The notes: a model not told the origin generated them from the sequence alone. DNA of 41,295 bases from Phycisphaeraceae bacterium (GCA_028284155.1 JANQSF010000104.1:1-41295); one strand, 5' to 3'. Positions 23,055-31,584 are shown, numbered from the stretch's first letter. Made by a program: numbers and translations.

Positions 23055-24410
23055 CTACACAACTTCGCGCATCGGCTTGGCCTCGTTATCAACCAGATAA
23101 CGCGGCCGGCCTTGCAGGTCGGGCACGGTCGCGGTTTCGACGTCAATGCCCAGGTTGTGATAGAGGGTTGCGAAAACTTCGGGGAAGGTCACGGGGCGGT
23201 CCTTGGCGTGCTCGCCCAGGCGGCTGGTCGAACCGATGACCTGCCCGGTCCGCATGCCGCCGCCGGCCATGAGCGCACAACTGACCTGCGGCCAGTGGTC
23301 GCGGCCACCGTTCTTGTTGATCTTGGGCGTTCGCCCGAACTCACCCCAAACGATCACCGACACGTCGCGGTCGAGCCCGCGGTCGTGCAGGTCGTTCACG
23401 AGGGCGCTGACGCCTTGATCCAGCAGCGGCATGTCCTGCCGCGAACGCTTGAAGTTGCCGCCGTGCCAGTCCCATCGGCTGAACGCCAACGTCACGACAC
23501 GGGCACCTGCCTCAACCAGTCGGCGGGCCATGAGGAACTGGTCGAGCCGTTTCCACGGCCCGTCGGCCGTCGGCTTCGTCGTGCCCTTGGCAGTGCCGTA
23601 TCGCTCGAGCACTTTCGGGTCTTCTTTCGACGTGTCGAGCGCTTCGGCGAGTCGGCTTGATGTCAGGATGCCCATGGCCTGTTGCTGGAACGCGTCCATG
23701 CCGTCCATCGCGCCGGTCTTATCCGCGGCGCGGCGGAACTTGTCGAACGACTTGAGCAGGTCGGCGCGGTTCTTGACGCGGTCGAGCGTCACGCCTTCGG
23801 TCAACTTCATGTTGGCCTGCACGTCGCCACCTTCGGGTGTGAAGGGCGTGTACGCAGGGCCGAGGAAACCGGGCGCGCCGTTGTCACCCCAGGGGCCGTG
23901 ACTCGTTTTCGGCGACAGGCCGAGCGACGGCGGCACGGATTGATTGGCGCCGCCCTCGAGGTACGAAACGACCGATCCGATGCAAGGCCAGCCGCCGGGC
24001 GGGCCGCTGCGCGGCGGGCGGCCGGTGAGGCATTGCACGGCGTCGTGACCACCCCGCGCGCCGACCATCGAACGGATGAAGTTGTAACGGTCGGCGTGCT
24101 TGGCGATGTTGGGAAACAGCTCGCAGATTTCGATGCCCGAGACGTTCGTCTTAATCGGTTTGAACTCGCCGCGGATCTCGCGAGGCGCGTCAACCTTGAT
24201 GTCCCACATGTCCTGGTGCGGCGGGCCGCCGGCCAGGAAGATCATGATTAACGCTTTGTGCGATCGTCCCGCCTTGGCCTGCGCCTCGGCTTGCAGCAAC
24301 TGCGGCAGCGCGAGGCCACCCATCGCCAGCCCGCCGATGCTCAGGAAGTTTCGACGCGACATGCCGTCGCAAAACCGCTCGCCGCTCTTGCCGCCAAGGA
24401 TGGTCAACAT
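23055..24410 (-). CDS. DUF1501 family protein (Tat signal), first gene of the operon
   Basis: A 451-aa DUF1501 protein. Seen: Tat-type signal MSRRNFLSIGGLAMGGLALP; ALIMIFLAGGPPHQDMWDIK opening the family domain; FPNIAKHADRYNFIRSMVGA; the C-terminal RVVTLAFSRWDWHGGN; and VIVWGEFGRTPKINKNGGRD with the HWP that follows. It differs from the paralogue at 19091-20398 by a longer middle section and the substitution WDWHG for WDTHS. ATG 24410 is the annotated start, with signal features directly after it. It leads the operon, so its promoter should lie in the 24,411-24,620 divergent gap. Confidence 0.9.
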   Translation of the reverse strand: MLTILGGKSGERFCDGMSRRNFLSIGGLAMGGLALPQLLQAEAQAKAGRSHKALIMIFLAGGPPHQDMWDIKVDAPREIRGEFKPIKTNVSGIEICELFPNIAKHADRYNFIRSMVGARGGHDAVQCLTGRPPRSGPPGGWPCIGSVVSYLEGGANQSVPPSLGLSPKTSHGPWGDNGAPGFLGPAYTPFTPEGGDVQANMKLTEGVTLDRVKNRADLLKSFDKFRRAADKTGAMDGMDAFQQQAMGILTSSRLAEALDTSKEDPKVLERYGTAKGTTKPTADGPWKRLDQFLMARRLVEAGARVVTLAFSRWDWHGGNFKRSRQDMPLLDQGVSALVNDLHDRGLDRDVSVIVWGEFGRTPKINKNGGRDHWPQVSCALMAGGGMRTGQVIGSTSRLGEHAKDRPVTFPEVFATLYHNLGIDVETATVPDLQGRPRYLVDNEAKPMREVV

Positions 24411-24620
24411 GCTTGTTGCGCTCCGAGAGTCCGGTGCCCTACCTGCACCGATAGACCGGGGGCCAATTCCTGGGGCGGCTCCAAATGGGGGCAGACCGTC
24501 CCTGACCTATCCTATATTTTATCGACCGACGGGCAGGGTTAGCATCCAATCCACGACCCGCCGCGTAAGTCTATTTATTAAAATAGGTTAAACGCCAAAA
24601 AACAAGAGTGAAATCGACCG
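24411..24620. promoter_or_regulatory. Divergent promoter region with AT-rich palindrome
   Basis: The 210-bp gap between the divergent DUF1501 operon and the PQQ-propeller gene. It contains an AT-rich patch with a perfect small palindrome, CTATTT-ATTA-AAATAG, at 24571-24586. This is unusual in such GC-rich DNA and could be an operator or promoter core. No confident -35/-10 pair can be assigned to either direction. Confidence 0.35.
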
Positions 24621-26255
24621 ATGAACAACGCCGCCGCGCCTGACCCCGATCCGCAAGCCGTCTCCCCTTCCCAGAGGCGTGACTCTCCGACGCGCCGACG
24701 GGCGATCCTGCCAGCCAAGATCTTCCTGCCGGCGCTATTCCTGCTGCTGGTCGTGGGGTTCGTCCTGTTGGCACGATCGGGCGAGACGATGCGGCAATAC
24801 CGGATCATGTACACGCCGCTGGTCGTGGGCGGCGCGGCCGGGCTGTTCCTGGTTTGGGCGTTGCTCTTGTCCGGGTTCCGGGCGCGCGTGCGGCTCGGCA
24901 TCGCGCTGTTCTACGTCTTGCTGATCGCGTTGGCCGCTTCGTCGCTGCGCATCGTAGACGTCAAGGGCGACCTGATCCCCGTGTTCGCTTTCCGTTGGTC
25001 GACGCCGCGGCAGATCGAAACGGTGCGACCTGATACGCCGGCGTCGGACGAGCTGAAGGACGCGGCGGCCGACTACCCGCGCTTCGGCGGGCCGAGCGGT
25101 GACTTCACACTCGACAGCCCTGCGTTGTCGCGCGACTGGCCTGCGGACGGCCCGCGTCTGTTGTGGCGGATCGAGATGGGCCCGGCGTGGTCGGCCTTCG
25201 CCGTCGCGGGGCACCGCGCGGTCACGCAGGAGCAACAGCGCGACAGCAAGAACGAACGCGTCGTGTGCTACGACCTGTTCACGGGCGACGAGTTGTGGTC
25301 GCACGAAGATGTGGCGCGCTACGGCACGACCATCGCCGGTGTCGGCCCGCGCGCGACGCCGACGATTCACAACGACCGTGTCTTCACTGTCGGTGCGACG
25401 GGTGTGATGAACTGCCTCGACCTGAACACGGGTGACGTCGTGTGGTCGAAGAGCATCCTGACGGACCACGGACAGAAGACGCCCGAATGGGGTTACGCCA
25501 GTTCGCCGCTGATTGTCGATGACACGGTCGTGGTGCCGGTCGGCGGGAAAGACCAGGCGCTGGTCGCGTACGACGTCGAGACGGGTGAGAAACGATGGTC
25601 GGCCGGCGACGACGAGGCGAGTTACAGCTCGCCGATGCTCGCGACGATCGACGGCGTGCGCCAGATCGTGATCCTGAACCATCACAGCGTGGCCGGCCAC
25701 GACCCGACGACCGGCGCGATGCTGTGGCAACACTCCTGGCCGGCGACGCGCTACTCGGCGGCGCGGTCGCGTAACCCAAAAGTGACGCAGCCGATCGTTT
25801 GGCCTGATGGGCGGGTGTTCCTGACCAGCAGTTACGGTGTTGGTTGCGCGCTGTTGCAAGTCACACGTGACGGCGACGCGTGGGCGACCTCAGTCGAGTG
25901 GGACAACCTTAACCTCAAGTCCAAATTCTCCAACGTCGTGACGCACGGCGGCTTCGTGTACGGCCTCGACGACGGCGACCTGACGTGCCTGAACCTCGAA
26001 GACGGCGAGTGGGAGTGGCGGGACGGTTATTACGGACATGGGCAGATCATCCTGGTCAACGACTTGTTGCTAATTCAAGCCGAAGAGCCGGGCGACATCG
26101 CGCTGGTCGAGGCATCACCGGATGATTACACAGAGGTCGCGCGGTTCGCCCCGTTGAGCGACAAGACGTGGAACCACGCGACGTTGGCCGGTCGGCTGCT
26201 GATCGTGCGGAATGCGGTGGAGGCGGCGTGTTTTGTGTTGCCGGTGAGTGAGTGA
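24621..26255 (+). CDS. PQQ-like beta-propeller membrane protein
   Basis: A 544-aa protein with an N-terminal membrane region and a C-terminal beta-propeller. Seen: a basic cytoplasmic N-terminus; hydrophobic segments at about 34-52, 65-83 and 91-108; then PQQ-type blades, with tryptophan-docking repeats such as VVCYDLFTGDELWSHEDV, MNCLDLNTGDVVWSKSI, VAYDVETGEKRWSAGDD and HDPTTGAMLWQHSW. The blades resemble BamB and quinoprotein dehydrogenases. No dehydrogenase catalytic signature is evident, so a scaffold or binding role is more likely. Planctomycetes have many such proteins of unknown function. ATG 24621 gives a sensible N-terminus; the ribosome site is weak. Confidence 0.85.
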   Translation: MNNAAAPDPDPQAVSPSQRRDSPTRRRAILPAKIFLPALFLLLVVGFVLLARSGETMRQYRIMYTPLVVGGAAGLFLVWALLLSGFRARVRLGIALFYVLLIALAASSLRIVDVKGDLIPVFAFRWSTPRQIETVRPDTPASDELKDAAADYPRFGGPSGDFTLDSPALSRDWPADGPRLLWRIEMGPAWSAFAVAGHRAVTQEQQRDSKNERVVCYDLFTGDELWSHEDVARYGTTIAGVGPRATPTIHNDRVFTVGATGVMNCLDLNTGDVVWSKSILTDHGQKTPEWGYASSPLIVDDTVVVPVGGKDQALVAYDVETGEKRWSAGDDEASYSSPMLATIDGVRQIVILNHHSVAGHDPTTGAMLWQHSWPATRYSAARSRNPKVTQPIVWPDGRVFLTSSYGVGCALLQVTRDGDAWATSVEWDNLNLKSKFSNVVTHGGFVYGLDDGDLTCLNLEDGEWEWRDGYYGHGQIILVNDLLLIQAEEPGDIALVEASPDDYTEVARFAPLSDKTWNHATLAGRLLIVRNAVEAACFVLPVSE

Positions 26256-26281
26256 ATTCGGGGCACGCTAGGTGACACGAC

Positions 26282-26305
26282 GCCCAGGGATTGGAATCCC
26301 TGGGC
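26282..26305. terminator. Hairpin after the PQQ-propeller gene
   Basis: A perfect 11-bp stem, GCCCAGGGATT and its complement, around a GG loop, 27 bp after the stop at 26255. There is no T run, so it may be a dispersed repeat or a factor-dependent terminator rather than a strong intrinsic one. Confidence 0.5.
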
Positions 26306-26367
26306 TTCAGGCGCGATCGGACGTTCTATGATGGGTGGTTGGAACAACCATTGACGGATTGACTGTG

Positions 26368-27279
26368 ATGCGTTTCATCAAGATGCACGGTATCGGCAAC
26401 GACTACGTCTACGTCAACGGGTTTGACGAGCGTGTGGACGACCCCGCGGCGTTGGCGCGCGTGATTGCCGACCGGCACACGGGCGTGGGCGGAGACGGGT
26501 TGATCCTGTTGCTGCCACCGAGCAACGGGACGTCGGCCGACGTGCGGATGCGCATGTTCAACGCCGACGGGTCGGAGGCGGAGATGTGCGGCAACGGCAT
26601 CCGTTGCGTATGCAAACTCGCGCACGACGACAACGTTTCCCGCGCGCAGCCGATGCGCATTGAGACGGGCAACGGCGTGCTCACGCTTCAATACGCGACC
26701 AACGGCAACGGCAAGGTCAGCGACGTGACCGTCGACATGGGCGAGCCGATCCTCACGCCGACCGACGTGCCCGTCAAGATCGACGGCGTCGAGGCTGTGG
26801 CGGACTACGACACCTCGACGCTCATCGACTGGGCCACGCCCGTCAACGCCGAGCACGCAGGTTGGATCGAGGCGTGCGGACTCGACGCGCGCATGACCTG
26901 CGTCTCCATGGGCAACCCGCACGTCACGTTCTACTGCCGCGACGTTTCGAAGGTGCCACTCGAAACCATCGGCCCGGTCATCGAACGGCACGCGCTGTTC
27001 CCCAATCGGATCAACGTTCACTTTGTGCAGGTTCACGACCGTGGCGAAGTGACGATGCGGACATGGGAACGCGGCACGGGTATCACGCTCGCGTGCGGCA
27101 CGGGCGCGTCGGCGGTGTGCGTGTCGGGTGTGTTGACCGGTCGCAACGACCGAGAGGTGTTAGCCCACCTGCCCGGCGGCGACCTGACGCTGCGGTGGGA
27201 CGAATCGTCTAATCATGTGTTTATGACCGGGCCGGCGGCGGAGGTGTTTCGAGGTGACTGGCCTGTGAAGAATGGCTGA
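26368..27279 (+). CDS. dapF: Diaminopimelate epimerase
   Basis: DapF converts LL- to meso-diaminopimelate in the lysine and peptidoglycan branch, in the cytoplasm, using two cysteines as acid and base without a cofactor. Seen: N-terminal FIKMHGIGNDYVYVNG; first catalytic cysteine in MFNADGSEAEMCGNGIRCV; second in GITLACGTGASAV; and SMGNPHVTFYC between the two domains. Both cysteines are present, so it should be active. At 303 aa it is longer than the usual 270-280, through a longer central segment. ATG 26368 is preferred over the upstream in-frame start because family sequence starts there. Its presence implies a DAP-type peptidoglycan or lysine route in this organism. Its stop codon lies inside the 27272-27351 palindrome. 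Confidence 0.95.
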   Translation: MRFIKMHGIGNDYVYVNGFDERVDDPAALARVIADRHTGVGGDGLILLLPPSNGTSADVRMRMFNADGSEAEMCGNGIRCVCKLAHDDNVSRAQPMRIETGNGVLTLQYATNGNGKVSDVTVDMGEPILTPTDVPVKIDGVEAVADYDTSTLIDWATPVNAEHAGWIEACGLDARMTCVSMGNPHVTFYCRDVSKVPLETIGPVIERHALFPNRINVHFVQVHDRGEVTMRTWERGTGITLACGTGASAVCVSGVLTGRNDREVLAHLPGGDLTLRWDESSNHVFMTGPAAEVFRGDWPVKNG

Positions 27280-27351
27280 TTGATGATGGATGCAGGATGA
27301 TGTTCGGACATGCGATCGAACATCATCCTGCATCCATCATCAATCAGCCAT
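27272..27351. terminator. Perfect 35-bp-arm palindrome between convergent genes
   Basis: Arms at 27272-27306 and 27317-27351 are perfect reverse complements, with a 10-nt loop. The outer end of each arm reads ATGGCTGA into the palindrome, and each supplies the stop codon of its own gene: dapF on the plus strand (27277-27279) and the permease on the minus strand (27344-27346). It very probably acts as a bidirectional terminator or mRNA 3'-end structure. Confidence 0.9.
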
Positions 27352-28438
27352 CCGTAACGCCTCGCCCCATCTCACTTCGGAACATCCACAAAAACGCCGG
27401 GCCTCCGAGCAGGGCTGTGTAGATGCCGATCGGCATTCGGCCCTGCCCGAAGTTGAGCATGGTGGTCAACGCGTCGGCGCCGACGACGAGCGTGCCGCCG
27501 AGCATCGCGGCGGCGGGGATGACCAGGCGGTGGCGTGGGCCGAGCAGGAGGCGTGCCAGGTGCGGGCAGATCAGGCCGACGAACGCGACGGGGCCGGCTA
27601 ACACGACGGCCCCGGCCGCGAGCAAGGCCGCGATGACGAATAAAGTCGTTCGCAACAGGCCGACGCGGACGCCCAGACTCAACGCCTCAGCCTCGCTGAA
27701 CGTCGCGACGTCCATCGCTCGGCCGCGCATCCAAAGCCAGACGAAGCCGCCGAGTGTGAGCACCGACAGAGCGAACACCTCACGCGTGCTCAGGTTTTCG
27801 TTCAGGTAGCCCATCATCCAACGCGCGAGGTCGGAGACAAGGCCGCCTTGGCTGTGCATGTAGTTGACCGTCATGATGCCCGCGCCGCAGAGCGTGCTGA
27901 GCACGACGCCGGTGAGCAGCAGCGTTACCGGGTCGACAATGCCGCGTCGTCTGCCGATCACAAACACGACCGCCGCGATGGCGAGCGACCCAGCCATGGC
28001 GCCGATGTGACCTGCACTCAAAGCCAATCCGAAATGCAGCACGGCGTACTTCTGCGCCACGACGCCGAGCGCCGCGCCGCCGGACAGCCCGAGGATGAAC
28101 GGCTCGGCCAACACATTGCGCAGCAGCGCCTGCAGCGCGACGCCCGCCAATGCCAGCGCGACGCCCGCGACGAGCCCGACCACGGCCCGGTGCAACCGCA
28201 GGTCGAGCAAGTGCAGCACGGCGTAGTCGTCGTCCGCGCCCGTCAGCGGCGCAACAAACAGCCGGTGCAAAGCGTCCCCTAAGTCGCCGGCCGGCGTCGA
28301 AAGTCTGAATTGATCGCTCACGAAACAACGCAGCACGACGACGGCGAGGAGCATCGCCAACAGCGTGATCAGGACCAACCCCGCGCGTCGACCGCTTGAC
28401 TCTCCCTCGCTTCGCACGCGGGGTTCAGTCGTTGTCAT
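27344..28438 (-). CDS. BtuC/FecCD-type ABC transporter permease
   Basis: A 364-aa integral membrane permease of the FecCD/BtuC family for iron-siderophore, heme or cobalamin import. Seen: a first TM about 20-40 after a polar N-terminus; HRAVVGLVAGVALALAGVAL, then QALLRNVLAEPFILGLSGGA, the family signature leading to the first conserved loop; further TMs; and AGPVAFVGLICPHLARLLLG, then GPRHRLVIPAAAM, the ATPase-contact region. About ten TMs are expected. ATG 28438 lies inside the preceding gene, overlapping it by 14 bp, so translation is coupled with the binding protein. No ATPase gene follows; the next gene is convergent dapF. Substrate cannot be read from sequence. Confidence 0.9.
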   Translation of the reverse strand: MTTTEPRVRSEGESSGRRAGLVLITLLAMLLAVVVLRCFVSDQFRLSTPAGDLGDALHRLFVAPLTGADDDYAVLHLLDLRLHRAVVGLVAGVALALAGVALQALLRNVLAEPFILGLSGGAALGVVAQKYAVLHFGLALSAGHIGAMAGSLAIAAVVFVIGRRRGIVDPVTLLLTGVVLSTLCGAGIMTVNYMHSQGGLVSDLARWMMGYLNENLSTREVFALSVLTLGGFVWLWMRGRAMDVATFSEAEALSLGVRVGLLRTTLFVIAALLAAGAVVLAGPVAFVGLICPHLARLLLGPRHRLVIPAAAMLGGTLVVGADALTTMLNFGQGRMPIGIYTALLGGPAFLWMFRSEMGRGVTDG

Positions 28439-29741
28439 CGGGGTTGTCTGGGGTGATGTTGTTGACCGTGTCGGGATCGTTCGACGGGCGGGCCGTGTCG
28501 CGCAGGAATTGGTCGACCTCTTCGATCGTCATCGCGCGGCCGCCGCTGGACGCTTCGCGCGCCTTCTTGACGGCCGCGTCGATCTTGTCAGCCACCTCGG
28601 GGTGCACCGCCTTGGCCATCTTCATCGCCAGGTCGCCCAGCGACGTCGAAGGCAGCAGCGCCATCGGGTCGTCGATCAGCGCGATGCGCTTGTTCGCCAC
28701 GGCGGGCACCAGCGGTTGACCGGTCTTGGCGTCGACGCCACTCAGCCCGCGGAACGAAGCCAACCGCGGGTCGTCGCCGATCGAGCCCAGCGGCTTGCCG
28801 TTCGGCTCGATGATCAAGATCACGCTCGGGGCGAGCTTGAGCAGCGTTTCCTTGTCGATCGTGGGCGCGCCGTCCTTCATCACGGAGGCGGCGTTGCTCG
28901 CGCCGATGTAGTTCAGCAGGTTGTCGTGCACCTGGCCCGGCCCGACGACGCGCAGCGGCTGCGTACCGATGACCAGCAACACGGGCGGGTAACGCGGCGG
29001 GACGCGGGGCAGCGCGGCGCGGCGGGCTTTGCGCTCAGCCTCGTCCGCGATGGCGTCGATCGCGGTGATCAACTCGGTGCGCTTCTGCAGGTTCGCGCCT
29101 TCGATCGTGTACGTGTGCTCGCTCGTCACCTCGCGCACGGCGGCCAACGAAGCAAGCAGGTCGAAATACAACTCGCCCGCCCTGGCCTGTGCGTCGAGCA
29201 GGAAACCCAACGTCTGCTGTTGCGTCGGCCCGGCAGATGGCGCGGGCTTGTCGCTGGGCGAGTCGCTGTCGCCGTCGTCCGTCGCGTCGTCGGCCTTGGG
29301 CGAAGGCGCGATGATCAGTTCACCGGGGTTGTACAGAATGCTCGCGACGGCTGTGACCGTCTTGGGCACGGGATACGCGACGAGTTGGATGCCGTGTTGG
29401 CTGGCGAATTCAGCCAGGCGTTTGGGCACGCCGTCCTTGTCGCTCATGGTCAGGATCAGCGTCGGCTGAAGTTCGAGCAGCTTTTCGAGATTGGGGTCGA
29501 GGTACGTGCCGACCACGGCCGCCCCGTCCGGCGCGGCCGCGTCGTTCTCGCCGACGCCCACGATCGCCTCACCCTTGCCCAGGTCGACGACCATCTTGGT
29601 CAAGGCGGGTGACAGGCTCACGACGCGCGGCCCGTCGGCCGACCCGCCGTCCGACGAGCCGAAGTCACAGCCGACCAGCGCGGCGGCGAGCCACAACGCG
29701 CATCCAATCACCAACCGCCGTGTCATCCTGGCATGGGGCAT
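28425..29741 (-). CDS. ABC transporter substrate-binding lipoprotein (BtuF/FecB-like)
   Basis: A 438-aa periplasmic binding protein of the helical-backbone (TroA/BtuF) superfamily. Seen: a signal with lipobox LVGC (RRLVIGCALWLAAALVGC); RVVSLSPALTKMVVDLG, typical of the first strand and helix; the YLDPNLEKLLELQPTLILTM motif common to BtuF/FecB; and a second lobe with KETLLKLAPSVILIIEP. Oddities: an acidic insertion around residues 160-185 (DDATDDGDSDSPSD) and an extended acidic tail. Start at ATG 29741 is chosen for a normal signal length; a nearer ATG at 29726 is also possible, and TTG 29777 is less likely. It is followed, with 14-bp overlap, by the permease. Confidence 0.85.
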   Translation of the reverse strand: MPHARMTRRLVIGCALWLAAALVGCDFGSSDGGSADGPRVVSLSPALTKMVVDLGKGEAIVGVGENDAAAPDGAAVVGTYLDPNLEKLLELQPTLILTMSDKDGVPKRLAEFASQHGIQLVAYPVPKTVTAVASILYNPGELIIAPSPKADDATDDGDSDSPSDKPAPSAGPTQQQTLGFLLDAQARAGELYFDLLASLAAVREVTSEHTYTIEGANLQKRTELITAIDAIADEAERKARRAALPRVPPRYPPVLLVIGTQPLRVVGPGQVHDNLLNYIGASNAASVMKDGAPTIDKETLLKLAPSVILIIEPNGKPLGSIGDDPRLASFRGLSGVDAKTGQPLVPAVANKRIALIDDPMALLPSTSLGDLAMKMAKAVHPEVADKIDAAVKKAREASSGGRAMTIEEVDQFLRDTARPSNDPDTVNNITPDNPDDND

Positions 29742-30057
29742 GGGCGAATCGTAGTGATCGGTCAATTCTTGGGTCAACGGAAGTTATGCTCAGCCCGTTC
29801 GGCTCCGAGCAGCGGGTGCAATCTGCGTCGGGACGACCGCAAACCGTGTCATACATCGGATTCAGGGCGTCCACCAACCCCGGCCAGACGCGCGAGCCCC
29901 ATCGGCCAGATTGATGTTCTCGGCCCGATCACAGAGCCGCCCCACCCGCCAAACAAGCCCGATTGCCCCGTTTCAGGTCGATCGACCCCCAAGAACAGGG
30001 GCGAAAAAAAATTGTGTAAACGTACATTTTCCTCTTGATTAATCCGAGGGCTTCGGC
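29742..30057. other. Divergent intergenic region before the STN-like gene
   Basis: It holds the upstream region of the BtuF-like gene (minus) and an A-rich tract at 30004-30011. A cobalamin riboswitch was looked for upstream of the transporter on the minus strand; no convincing B12-box was found. Short open frames here have no recognisable product. Confidence 0.4.
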
Positions 30058-30063
30058 GATAAT
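30035..30063 (+). promoter_or_regulatory. Sigma70-type promoter for the STN-like gene
   Basis: TTGATT (30035-30040), an exact 17-bp spacer, then GATAAT (30058-30063), in a locally AT-rich stretch. The next plus-strand gene begins at 30290, implying a leader of about 220 nt. Within it GTTGGCGG (30070-30077) and CCGCCAAC (30159-30166) can pair to close a long stem. Confidence 0.55.
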
Positions 30064-30289
30064 GGCGTTGTTGGCGGACGGACACGATCACCGGACGCCG
30101 GCCTCGGCCGACCCCCGCCTCGACCGTCAGGTCATCTCGGCCGACCGCAAGCGTGTGCCCGCCAACCTGTGAGCGACCGCATGGCTCATCGGCAAGACCC
30201 AGCAAATAACGCCCCGGCCGACCCCCGTCGGCTGAGCCGTTTTGATTCGCGCGTGTAGTCCAGTTGTCCCGACCTGTGGAGGCCCGCCC

Positions 30290-31180
30290 ATGCATCGCAA
30301 CCGCATCGCCCTGACCGCCGCACTTTGCCTGCTCGTCGCCGCGCCGGCCGCGCTCGGCCAATCGCTGAACGACCGCATCCGCGACTACAACCGTCGCAAC
30401 GGCGCCGTGACCAGCCCGGTCACCTCGACCGTCGGCTCCCGCCGAACCATCGAACTGTCCATGAGGCAGATCATCCAGGAAGTGAATATCGAAGCCGTGC
30501 CGGCCAAACAGGCGTTTCAGTGGTGGTCGCTGACGACGGGTGTGCCGCTGGTCATGAACTGGTCGGCCCTCGAGGTCGAAGGCGTCGACGCCAACACGCT
30601 GATCACGCTCCGCCTGCGCTCCGTGCCGGCCGACCAGTTGCTGCGGCTCATGCTGCAACGCGTCACACCCGAACTGACCACGCTCATGTACAACACCACG
30701 CCCTGGTACACCGAGGTGATGACCCGGCGGCAGGCTTTGAAGCGGTCGGTCGTCCGCGTGTACGTGATCGAAGACCTGCTGCTGACGATCCCGCGTTTCG
30801 AGAACACGCAGGAGTTTGACCTGAACAGCGCGCTGTCCAACACCAGCTCTGGCGGCAGCGCCGGGCCGGGCGTCGCGCAGTCGTCGACCAGCATCTTCGA
30901 CAAGGACCAGCGCGACCGCGAGCCGGTCAAGAGCAAGGAAGAACGCGGCGAAGACCTGGCACAGATCATCCGTGACACGATCGAGCCGACCATCTGGATC
31001 GGCAACGGCGGCGAGTACGGGTCAGTCCGTTACTTCAGCGGCCGACTGATCGTCAGCGCCCCCGAGTTCGTGCACCAGCAGATCGGCATCCCGTCGGTCA
31101 GCGGCACACGTGCCGCCCGACGCGGCAGCGCCTACCGCGGCCCGAGCATGCGCGGCGTCGCTGGCGTGGCCGACCGTTGA
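30290..31180 (+). CDS. Secreted protein with secretin/TonB N-terminal (STN)-like domain
   Basis: A 296-aa exported protein. Signal peptide: MHRNRIALTAALCLLVAAPA, then ALGQ. GGAGG lies seven bases before ATG 30290. Residues about 55-120 show an STN-like or short secretin-domain pattern: IELSMRQIIQEVNIEAVPAK, QAFQWWSLTTGVPLVMNWSA, then ITLRLRSVPADQLLRLML. A second conserved block near 240-280 (EPTIWIGNGGEYGSVRYFSG, RLIVSAPEFVHQQIG) is recurrent in planctomycete secreted proteins that accompany such domains. The tail is basic and disordered. STN domains bind secretin or TonB partners; neither is present nearby. Probably a periplasmic scaffold; function not known. Confidence 0.65.
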   Translation: MHRNRIALTAALCLLVAAPAALGQSLNDRIRDYNRRNGAVTSPVTSTVGSRRTIELSMRQIIQEVNIEAVPAKQAFQWWSLTTGVPLVMNWSALEVEGVDANTLITLRLRSVPADQLLRLMLQRVTPELTTLMYNTTPWYTEVMTRRQALKRSVVRVYVIEDLLLTIPRFENTQEFDLNSALSNTSSGGSAGPGVAQSSTSIFDKDQRDREPVKSKEERGEDLAQIIRDTIEPTIWIGNGGEYGSVRYFSGRLIVSAPEFVHQQIGIPSVSGTRAARRGSAYRGPSMRGVAGVADR

Positions 31181-31273
31181 TCCATTAAGAGAAGACAGAG
31201 AACTTCCCACGGCCACACCCGGCCGAGGTCTTCTCTGAAACAGGCTGCCAGCCCCGGCTGACCACCTGAAACC

Positions 31274-31304
31274 AAACAACGCCCGCGTCAAGCGGGCGTT
31301 GTTT
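31274..31304 (+). terminator. Intrinsic terminator after the STN-like gene
   Basis: A perfect 13-bp stem (AAACAACGCCCGC and its complement) with a GTCAA loop, followed by GTTTG. A looser inverted repeat (AGAGAAGAC/GTCTTCTCT, 31188-31236) lies just upstream. Confidence 0.8.
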
Positions 31305-31335
31305 GTTTGCAGGGTAGTGCGTTTCCGAGTGCGGG

Positions 31336-31341
31336 TATAAT
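31336..31341 (+). promoter_or_regulatory. Consensus -10 box placed for leaderless transcription
   Basis: TATAAT, a perfect -10 hexamer, ends six bases before the ATG at 31348. Transcription starting about seven bases after the hexamer would begin at or next to that ATG. No good -35 and no ribosome site are present, consistent with a leaderless mRNA. Confidence 0.5.
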
Positions 31342-31347
31342 GGCCGT

Positions 31348-31584
31348 ATGGACGCGAGGACTATCAAAGATATGCTGGACCAAGGGCCGTTCGTGCCGTT
31401 CTGCGTCAGGATGACCGACGGCGATACGTGGGAAGTACGTCACCCCGAGATGGCCATGGTGCTTCGGAGCAGGCTCATCATCGCCCTGCCTAACGACAAC
31501 GGCCAGACCGACGAATTGCCCGACCGCGTCGTCATGTGCTCACTGCTTCACATTTCGTCGATCACGCCGTTGCAGGCGGCGTGA
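31348..31584 (+). CDS. Small conserved-looking hypothetical protein
   Basis: A 78-aa protein of a common planctomycete small-protein type: an N-terminal helix (MDARTIKDMLDQG), then PFVPFCVRMTDGDTWEVRHP, an E-M-A, and three short strands. Such PFxPFxIxxxDGxxxxVxHPE proteins are widespread in planctomycetes and of unknown role. It is cytoplasmic, with no TM. There is no ribosome site; a TATAAT six bases upstream suggests a leaderless transcript. The next gene starts 11 bp downstream on the same strand. Confidence 0.75.
   Translation: MDARTIKDMLDQGPFVPFCVRMTDGDTWEVRHPEMAMVLRSRLIIALPNDNGQTDELPDRVVMCSLLHISSITPLQAA

Noticed and set aside
20511..23660. A 1049-codon plus-strand frame opposite the DUF1549/DUF1553 gene.
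   Set aside because: The minus-strand protein has recognisable domains throughout; the plus frame is arginine/valine-rich low-information shadow.
29665..29877. A 70-codon minus-strand frame with several cysteines over the start of the binding-protein gene.
   Set aside because: It overlaps the lipoprotein signal region in another frame and shows no ribosome site or family.
29750..30050. Possible cobalamin riboswitch upstream of the BtuF-like gene.
   Set aside because: On the minus strand no B12-box or the surrounding conserved core could be found by eye.
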